From contig NZ_LT853882.1 in NCBI RefSeq assembly GCF_900183975.1, positions 2,473,501 through 2,537,500 of the forward strand: DNA of 64,000 nt. The letters run 5' to 3'. A program made the translations under genes and the position numbers. This DNA is from Xanthomonas fragariae. Lineage in GTDB: Bacteria > Pseudomonadota > Gammaproteobacteria > Xanthomonadales > Xanthomonadaceae. Each line of letters starts with the position of its first letter. The stretch's first letter is position 1. A model generated the notes under the pieces. The model saw nothing but the letters and a program-made list of their open reading frames with translations. It ran no database searches and was not told the origin of the DNA. Of this stretch, positions 58,162-64,000 are shown in pieces.

Positions 58162-58722
58162 CGCGCTATAGTTGCCTGCCGTGATTTCGGCATCGGCGCT
58201 ACGGGTGAAACTTGGCTTACGCGTAACCACGTTGATGGCGCCAGCCGAGGTGTTCTTGCCGAACACCGTACCTTGCGGTCCTTTCAACACTTCGATGCGC
58301 TCAAGCTCTCCCAGATCGGCAAAGCTCACGCCGTTGCGCGCGCGGGCGACGCCGTCGATGACCACGCCAACCGAGGATTCAAGGCCGGCATTGTCGCCCA
58401 CGGTGCCGATCCCGCGGATGCGGGCAGTGGTCTGCGCCGCGCTCTGACTGCTGGTCACGATCAGGCCGGGCACCAGAACCTGCAGTTCCTTGATGTCGTG
58501 CACGCCACTGTCCAGCAGCAGTTGTTCCGGCAGCACTGAGACCACCACCGGCACGTTCTGCAGCGATTCCTCGCGCTTTTGCGCCGTCACCTTGAGGGAG
58601 GCCAGCGTTGCCGCCCCCTTCGGATTTTCCTGCACGGTCGTTTGCGCGTAGAGCGGCACTGCATGCGCAGCGGCAACTAGTGCGAGCGCAAGCCTGGTGC
58701 TGCGTTGCTGTTGGATGCTCAT
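58162..58722 (-). pseudogene. Disrupted TonB-dependent receptor, N-terminal fragment
   Basis: The start at 58722 has GGGGA upstream; a signal peptide (LALALVAAAHAVPLYAQ) is followed by the plug domain: LASLKVTAQKREESLQNVPV, IKELQVLVPGLIVTSSQSAA, TARIRGIGTVGDNAGLESSV and IEVLKGPQGTVFGKNTSAGA, then DAEITAGNYSAL, where the IS5 element begins. Pieces at 55790-56998 and 38658-39383 complete the gene. Siderophore, vitamin or sugar receptors share this domain, so the substrate is unknown. Confidence 0.92.
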
Positions 58723-58982
58723 GCTTGTCCCCGACAAAGAGCGAACGCGAGGTACTGCAGCAAGCGCCACAGTTCGCGTAATGCCACACCTTACCGGTTT
58801 ACCAGTACTGAAAAACATAGCCAACGGAACAGGCGGGGCGCACGACGAACGCATGGCGAGCGGACCTGCATTGGAGACATGCGCCAAACACAAAGCCACT
58901 CATTGCCGAAACAGATTCAAGGCTTTAAAGGTCACGCTCTGCGCAGCACACCAAGTGCCGACACGCTGTTCTTCCGCGTGAC

Positions 58983-59471
58983 TTACAGCAGTGCGCTCAG
59001 CCCACGCAACGCCGCGACAACGGTCTGACGACGCACCGCATCGCGATTGCCATTGAACTGGAACACTTGCGCAGTGGCGTAACCACCGCGACGCTTCCAG
59101 CCGATCCACACCGTGCCGACCGGCTTGTCTTCGCTGCCGCCACCGGGTCCGGCAATACCAGTCACCGCTACGGCGATGCTGGCGCCGGAATTGACCAGCG
59201 CACCGGACACCATTTCAATCACGGTTTCGCGGCTGACCGCACCGTGCACTTCCAGCGTCTGTGGCCGCACCCCGAGCAATGCCTGCTTGGCCTCGTAGCT
59301 GTAGGCGGCCATGCCGCAGTCGAACCAGTGTGAGGAGCCGGCGACATCGGTCACCGCCTTGGCGATCCAGCCACCGGTACAACTCTCGGCAGTGACCAGG
59401 CGCTCGCGCGCGTCAAGCAATTGCTGACCAAGGGTTTCGGCTAACTGCTGCAGTTCGGAATCGGCGGACAT
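58983..59471 (-). CDS. CinA C-terminal-type nicotinamide-nucleotide amidohydrolase
   Basis: A ~162-residue protein of the PncC/CinA_C family, which deamidates NMN to NaMN for NAD recycling. Motifs: LVTAESCTGGWIAKAVTDVA, WFDCGMAAYSYEAKQALLGV, HGAVSRETVIEMVSGALVNS and AVAVTGIAGPGGGSEDKPVG. Three starts compete (GTG 59483, ATG 59477, ATG 59471); the last fits the family best and none has a strong ribosome site. CinA genes often precede lexA or recA; here ubiB, a ruined receptor gene and the transposon now lie between. Confidence 0.9.
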   Translation of the reverse strand: MSADSELQQLAETLGQQLLDARERLVTAESCTGGWIAKAVTDVAGSSHWFDCGMAAYSYEAKQALLGVRPQTLEVHGAVSRETVIEMVSGALVNSGASIAVAVTGIAGPGGGSEDKPVGTVWIGWKRRGGYATAQVFQFNGNRDAVRRQTVVAALRGLSALL

Positions 59472-59844
59472 GGACATGGGCACGGCAACAAAAGGGGCAG
59501 CCGACGTTTTAGCTCAATTTACCGCATCTGTCTGCGGTCAACGCACATTCCAGTTGGCCGCAACCTGGCGCATGTTTAGTGGCGATGCGCAGCCAACCAA
59601 TGTCGTGTCCTGGTCCAAACCTGCGAATAGGTCGCCAGTGGCTTGCTTGCAATGCGCGATTAGAATTGCATCGCTGCTGCACCTGGATAAGCCACGCACA
59701 GCGTCTGCGGCGATAAGTTCATGGGCAACACGCAAAACGCGACATGTGCAAAGTCGCGCATCGCCACGGCGACACTGCACGTGCGGCCTTCCCGATCAGA
59801 CAAACCTACTGCACAGTTGGGCCAACCCAACTGTGCAGCACCGA
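59472..59844. other. Intergenic region between hflX and the cinA-type gene
   Basis: No gene recognised. It contains the hairpin at 59811-59836 and must contain the promoter of the minus-strand amidohydrolase gene. Confidence 0.5.
59811..59836 (-). terminator. Strong hairpin downstream of hflX
   Basis: GCACAGTTGGG and CCCAACTGTGC form a perfect 11-bp stem with a 4-base loop, 9 bp beyond the hflX stop. There is no long T run, so termination strength is uncertain. Confidence 0.65.
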
Positions 59845-61164
59845 TCACGACTCCCAGTCTTCGCGACGGTCCGGCAGCATCGCGCGCAATGGCGCACCGT
59901 CTTCGCCTGCGGCAAGCCTTTCCGCCTCGACCATCGGTAGATCGACATCCAGCAACCAACCGTCCTCGTCGGACTGCTCGTTGCGCACCACTTCCAGCTG
60001 ATGCAGCTTGGAACGCAGGCGACCGGCCGACGACGGCAGTCGCAGCTTCCCGGTCAGATGACGCAGATCCAGCCGCTGACCGAGCGCATTCTGCAGTTCT
60101 TCCAATCCACGCCCGTCGCGCGCGCAGACCCACACGCGTTCGCGTCGTGCCTGGTCAGGGATGCCGTCCTGCGCATCGTGGCGCACTTGGGCACCCTCGA
60201 TCTTGTCGATCTTGTTGAACACCAGCAGCTGCGGCAGATCGCCGGCACCGACGGCTTGCAACACCTCGTCGACCTGCAAGATGCGTTCTTCGCGCAGCGG
60301 GTCGGCCGCATCGACGATGTGCAACAACAGATCGGCGTCGCGCGCTTCGGACAAGGTCGAACGGAACGCGGCGACCAGTTGGTGCGGCAGATCGCGCACG
60401 AAGCCGACCGTATCGGCAAGAATCGCGCTGCCGCCCGGCAACGCGATGCGGCGCACGGTGGGGTCCAGGGTGGCGAACAATTGATCGGCCACATATGCCT
60501 GCGCACCGGTCAACGCATTGAACAGCGTCGACTTGCCGGCGTTGGTATAGCCGACCAGCGCGATCCGCGGCAGCTCGCTGCGCAGACGCGCGCGACGCAT
60601 CTGGGTACGCTGCACCTCGACTTTTTCCAGCCGCTGCTGCAACTGCTCCACACGCTTTTGCAGCAGGCGGCGGTCGGTTTCCAGCTGGGTTTCGCCGGGG
60701 CCGCGCAGACCGATCGCACCGCCGCGCTGACGCTCCAGGTGGGTCCAGCCGCGTACCAGCCGCGTGGCCATATGCCGCAGCTGCGCCAGTTCGACCTGCA
60801 GCTTGCCTTCGTGGCTGCGCGCACGTTGCGCGAAGATGTCCAGGATCAACCCAGTGCGGTCGATCACGCGCCGCTCCAGATAGCGCTCCAGATTGCGCTC
60901 CTGGCCCGGCGACAAGGTGTGGTTGACCAACACCAGATCCGCGCCGGTGGCCTCGGCAGTCGCCTTGATCTCTTCCAGCTTGCCGCTGCCGATCAAGGTC
61001 GACGGGCTCGGTTTGTCGATGCGCGCAGTGAGCGTAGCCGCCACCGTGGCGCCCGCCGACTTTGCAAGGTCGGCGAACTCCTCCAGCACATCTTCTTCGG
61101 CAGGCCCACCGGAGTGGGTCTGAATCAACAACGCGTGCTCACCCTTGCGGGAACGATCAAACAC
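59845..61164 (-). CDS. hflX: Ribosome-associated GTPase HflX
   Basis: 439 residues from a GTG start. N-terminal HflX domain (LAKSAGATVAATLTARIDKP, VNHTLSPGQERNLERYLERR), then the signature GGAIGLRGPGETQLETDRR, and the G domain: IALVGYTNAGKSTLFNALTG (G1), DPTVRRIALPG (G2), ILADTVGFVRDLPHQLVAAF (G3), LLVFNKIDKIEG (G4). HflX rescues stalled or heat-damaged ribosomes. It begins 11 bp after hfq, as in the common miaA-hfq-hflX operon. Confidence 0.96.
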   Translation of the reverse strand: MFDRSRKGEHALLIQTHSGGPAEEDVLEEFADLAKSAGATVAATLTARIDKPSPSTLIGSGKLEEIKATAEATGADLVLVNHTLSPGQERNLERYLERRVIDRTGLILDIFAQRARSHEGKLQVELAQLRHMATRLVRGWTHLERQRGGAIGLRGPGETQLETDRRLLQKRVEQLQQRLEKVEVQRTQMRRARLRSELPRIALVGYTNAGKSTLFNALTGAQAYVADQLFATLDPTVRRIALPGGSAILADTVGFVRDLPHQLVAAFRSTLSEARDADLLLHIVDAADPLREERILQVDEVLQAVGAGDLPQLLVFNKIDKIEGAQVRHDAQDGIPDQARRERVWVCARDGRGLEELQNALGQRLDLRHLTGKLRLPSSAGRLRSKLHQLEVVRNEQSDEDGWLLDVDLPMVEAERLAAGEDGAPLRAMLPDRREDWES

Positions 61165-61175
61165 GCACTGTTCCG

Positions 61176-61454
61176 TTACTGCTCGACGTCGTCATCTTCC
61201 GCCTGATTGCCTTCATTGGATTGCACATACCCGCCACCTTGCCCCACCCGCACATTGCGCGCCGGCACGACCGTGGAGATGGCGTGCTTGTAAACCATCT
61301 GACTCACGGTATTGCGCAGCAGGACCACGAATTGGTCGAACGACTCGATCGTGCCCTGCAGCTTGATGCCGTTGACCAGATACACAGAAACCGGGACCCG
61401 CTCGCGCCGCAGCGCATTGAGGAATGGGTCCTGTAAAGATTGCCCCTTAGCCAT
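61176..61454 (-). CDS. hfq: RNA chaperone Hfq
   Basis: 92 residues. Sm1 motif: [40 protein letters not shown]; Sm2 motif: [16 protein letters not shown]. The acidic C-terminal tail ends [12 protein letters not shown]. It pairs small RNAs with mRNAs as a hexamer. GAAGAGG stands before the ATG at 61454. Confidence 0.98.
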   Translation of the reverse strand: MAKGQSLQDPFLNALRRERVPVSVYLVNGIKLQGTIESFDQFVVLLRNTVSQMVYKHAISTVVPARNVRVGQGGGYVQSNEGNQAEDDDVEQ

Positions 61455-61532
61455 CGAAAAATCCTCTTCCATTATTGTTCTTATTGTCCCGGTCGACACC
61501 TGCCATCCCCAGCCGGCCCCAGAAACGGGATG

Positions 61533-62516
61533 TTACACGCCTGAAGCCTGCCGCACACCGGGGCGATGACCGAGGAAGCCGACAAGTGCGCTTTCCAATT
61601 GATGCCGGTCACTCTCCGGATCGAACCAGCGTGCGTCAAGCTCGCCACGCAGCCAGGTCAGTTGCCGCTTGGCCAATTGCCGAGTCGCCTGCACCGCCTT
61701 ATCGCGGAAGTCGGCCAAGCTGCCGGCCCCGTCCAGATACTCCCAGGCCTGGCGATACCCGACTGCGCGCACCGCAGGCAGATCCAGTGGCGCGGGCACC
61801 GCCCGCATCTGCGGCAGCTCTCGCAAACGCTGCACTTCGGCAAGAAAATCCTGCGCCAGCATCGCGTCCAGCCGGTGTGCGATGCGGGCATGCAAAACCG
61901 CACGCTCGCGCGGGGCCAACACCAACTTCAACACCCGCACCGGCAGGCGCGGCCCGGGCGGTAGCGCCTGCCAGTAGCTGATCGGGCACCCGCTGATGCG
62001 ATACACCTCCAACGCTCGCTGGATGCGCTGCGGGTCGGTGGCATGGATGCGTGCAGCCGCGATCGGGTCGAATTGCGCTAACTGGGTATGCAATGCAGCC
62101 CAACCCACCTGTTCGGCTTCGGCAGCGATCGCCGTGCGCACAGCCGGATCGGCTTCCGGCAGTTGCGACAGCCCTTCCAGCAAGGCGCGGAAGTAGAACC
62201 CGGTTCCGCCAACCAGAATCGGCAGCTTGCCGCGCGCAACGATCTGCTCGAGCGCCTGCCGCGCCTCGGTGGCGAATTCCGCGGCCGAATAGATCTGCCA
62301 AGGATCGCGCAGATCGATCAAGTGATGCGGCACCGCCGCACGCATCGCAGCGTCCGGTTTGGCCGCACCGATCTCCAGGCCGCGATAGACCAGCACCGAG
62401 TCGACGCTGACGATCTCTGCGCTCCAGCGTTCTGCCACGTCCAATGCCAAAGCGCTCTTGCCGCTGGCAGTTGGGCCCATCAGCGCGATCGCGAGCGGGC
62501 GTCGGTCGGCCGGCAT
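61533..62516 (-). CDS. miaA: tRNA dimethylallyltransferase
   Basis: 327 residues. P-loop [80 protein letters not shown]. It adds dimethylallyl to A37 of tRNAs reading UNN codons. Its ATG overlaps the folP stop by one base (TGATG). Confidence 0.97.
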   Translation of the reverse strand: MPADRRPLAIALMGPTASGKSALALDVAERWSAEIVSVDSVLVYRGLEIGAAKPDAAMRAAVPHHLIDLRDPWQIYSAAEFATEARQALEQIVARGKLPILVGGTGFYFRALLEGLSQLPEADPAVRTAIAAEAEQVGWAALHTQLAQFDPIAAARIHATDPQRIQRALEVYRISGCPISYWQALPPGPRLPVRVLKLVLAPRERAVLHARIAHRLDAMLAQDFLAEVQRLRELPQMRAVPAPLDLPAVRAVGYRQAWEYLDGAGSLADFRDKAVQATRQLAKRQLTWLRGELDARWFDPESDRHQLESALVGFLGHRPGVRQASGV

Positions 62517-63418
62517 CAGTCCTCGTCCGGCCAGCGAATGGTCGGTGCGGCCGGCGCGCTAACACGTGGCGCGGGAATCGCCGCCGCCGCGCTCCAGACC
62601 TTCAACGCATCCACGGTTGCCGCCACATCGTGCACACGCAGCAACAAGGCGCCGTGCTGCGCAGCGATCAGATGCGCTGCCACCGAGCCGTGCACGCGTT
62701 CGCTCGCGATCTGGCGCCCGGTCAATTCGCCGATGCTGCGCTTGCGCGACAAGCCTGCCAATACCGGCAAGCCGAATTCCTGCAGGCGCCGCAGCTGCGC
62801 AAGCACAGTGAGGTTGTGGGTAGTGGTCTTGTCGAAGCCAAAACCCGGGTCCAAGATCAGCCGGCGCCTGTCGATACCAGCCATTTCAGCGGCGAAAATG
62901 CGTTCGGCCAGAAAGCGATGCACCTCGCCTGCCACGTCGTCGTAGTACAGCGCGTCCTGCTTGGCATGGGGCGCGCTGCGGGCATGCATCAGCACTACCG
63001 GCACACGCAACTCGCACGCAACCTCCATTGCACCTGGCCCACGCAGTGCGTAAACGTCGTTGATCATGCCGGCGCCTGCCGCGACCGCGGCGCGCATGAC
63101 TTCAGGTTTGAACGTGTCCACGCTGATCGGCACGCTAGTCCGTTGCGCCAGCGCTTCAACCACCGGAATCACACGCAGTAGTTCTTCTTCCAGCGACACC
63201 GGCGTTGCGCCGGGGCGGGTGGATTCGCCGCCGATATCCAGGACGGCAGCGCCCTCCTCCACTAGCTTCAAACCATGAGCGATCGCTGCATTGCACGTCG
63301 CGTGCTGGCCGCCATCGGAAAACGAGTCGGGCGTGACGTTGACGATGCCCATCACCTGTGGCGCATCCAGTCGCAAGCTGCGACCGGCGCAATCCAGCTT
63401 GAGAGCAGTGTCGAACAT
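62516..63418 (-). CDS. folP: Dihydropteroate synthase
   Basis: 300 residues. The start at 63418 has AGGAG upstream and fits the family. Motifs: [98 protein letters not shown] and [15 protein letters not shown]. It joins p-aminobenzoate to dihydropterin in folate synthesis and is the sulfonamide target. It lies downstream of ftsH. Confidence 0.97.
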   Translation of the reverse strand: MFDTALKLDCAGRSLRLDAPQVMGIVNVTPDSFSDGGQHATCNAAIAHGLKLVEEGAAVLDIGGESTRPGATPVSLEEELLRVIPVVEALAQRTSVPISVDTFKPEVMRAAVAAGAGMINDVYALRGPGAMEVACELRVPVVLMHARSAPHAKQDALYYDDVAGEVHRFLAERIFAAEMAGIDRRRLILDPGFGFDKTTTHNLTVLAQLRRLQEFGLPVLAGLSRKRSIGELTGRQIASERVHGSVAAHLIAAQHGALLLRVHDVAATVDALKVWSAAAAIPAPRVSAPAAPTIRWPDED

Positions 63419-63836
63419 CGGTGGTGTCTCCTGGACTTGGGTGTACTGAGGTTGATCGGGAAGCGCGGCAGAGGCTCGCGCATCGATGTGTGTCGACATG
63501 AGCAGCCAACGCATCACGCAGCGCGGGAATCGGATTTGTCTAATAGATTGTTGGAGGATGTTGCGGCTGCCATTGTCGCGCAGCCCGCAACGCCTCGCAT
63601 CCTTGCCCACAACGATGTGGCTAAGGTCTGGCTCTCAAGATGCCAGGTCGCTGGCGCTGGATCAGCCCGGAGGATGTCGACTACCACTACCCTGTTGCTG
63701 CGCGCCACAGAGCTGCACCGTACGGTTCCGCACGTCATCGACTTTAGCCCTGCAATTGATCGGCCCTACAACGCATCGGGGCCAGGAATCGCTTCCTAGC
63801 CCCGACAGATACCTCTGCAGATGACTGAAGCTCGGC
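63419..63836. other. Intergenic region between ftsH and folP
   Basis: 418 bp without a convincing gene. It contains the hairpin at 63778-63803 after ftsH and presumably a promoter for folP-miaA-hfq-hflX. Confidence 0.5.
63778..63803 (-). terminator. Hairpin downstream of ftsH
   Basis: GGGGCCAGGA pairs with TCCTAGCCCC around a 6-base loop, with one mismatch, 33 bp beyond the ftsH stop on the minus strand. No T run follows. Confidence 0.5.
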
Positions 63837-64000
63837 TTAGATCTGCTCGGCGGGTCCTGCTATCGGCGGCAACGGACGCGGGCTACCCTTGTCGTTGTTG
63901 TTACCACCGTCCTTGTCCGACTTGGTCCAACCCGCCGGCGGCGGCGGCTCACGGCCTTCCATGATGGCGTCGATCTGCGGCACGTCAATGGTCTCGTACT
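63837..64000 (-). CDS. ftsH: ATP-dependent zinc metalloprotease FtsH, C-terminal end (runs off the window)
   Basis: The last ~53 residues: YETIDVPQIDAIMEGREPPP followed by PAGWTKSDKDGGNNNDKG and PLPPIAGPAEQI. The first segment is the conserved end of the FtsH protease domain, the rest a variable polar tail. FtsH next to folP is the usual order. The catalytic part lies outside the window. Confidence 0.9.
   Translation of the reverse strand, partial: YETIDVPQIDAIMEGREPPPPAGWTKSDKDGGNNNDKGSPRPLPPIAGPAEQI

Overview
The window is a stretch of Xanthomonas chromosome, most likely from the X. citri/axonopodis species complex. The evidence is the GC-rich codon use, the gene order ftsH-folP-miaA-hfq-hflX and lexA-recA-recX-alaS-csrA, the TonB-receptor-led cell-wall polysaccharide locus, a Xanthomonas-type LexA palindrome, a PrxQ with cysteines at 48 and 84, and a type III effector of the XopAG/HopG1 family. 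The strain cannot be fixed from the sequence.

Region by region. 1-9,946 (minus strand) is a xyloglucan utilisation locus: TonB-dependent transporter, CE20-type acetylesterase, GH35 beta-galactosidase lipoprotein, GH31 alpha-xylosidase and the start of a GH95 alpha-L-fucosidase. 10,309-11,391 is a scrambled IS5-family relic made of two unrelated elements. 11,410-14,799 carries a lipoprotein / DUF2235 (Tle1-like) lipase / coiled-coil membrane protein set that looks like an immunity-effector module, with a decayed upstream copy. 15,004-19,712 is a galactonate (De Ley-Doudoroff) operon, dgoA-dgoD-lactonase-dgoK, divergent from a LysR regulator; it would consume the galactose freed by the xyloglucan locus. 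19,881-26,219 is housekeeping: fdxA, a BamC-like lipoprotein, dapA, gcvR-like, rraB-like, prxQ, a PIN-PhoH protein and thiD. 26,216-30,540 is a decaying stretch with two tRNA-Arg genes, remnants of an alpha/beta hydrolase, a DedA protein and a chemoreceptor, an intact LysR/pirin pair and a MITE-like repeat. 30,578-38,258 holds tRNA-Ser, csrA, alaS, recX, recA, lexA and ubiB. 58,983-64,000 holds a cinA-type amidase, hflX, hfq, miaA, folP and the 3' end of ftsH.

Between ubiB and cinA lies the most interesting part. A TonB-dependent receptor gene was destroyed by a complete 16.4-kb Tn3-family transposon (39,384-55,789) with matching 80-bp ends and a perfect 5-bp target duplication (AGATT). Its own machinery is a Tn4651/TnXax1-type tnpT - resolution site - tnpS - tnpA set, with tnpA now broken by a frameshift and a nonsense codon. 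Its cargo is a XopAG-family type III effector, a secreted PL9-type pectate lyase, an unidentified 345-residue secreted protein bracketed by inverted copies of a short terminal-like repeat, and a broken Tat-signal TldD-like gene. It also contains three nested insertions (IS5 inside IS3 inside a broken IS3) and a second IS5 copy. The same receptor gene also carries another IS5-family element and an in-frame stop.

Taken together the window links plant cell-wall attack (xyloglucan locus, PL9 lyase), use of the released sugars (dgo operon), host manipulation (XopAG), and probable bacterial competition (DUF2235 module), with recent gene gain by transposition into a receptor gene beside the SOS/tRNA-synthetase core.
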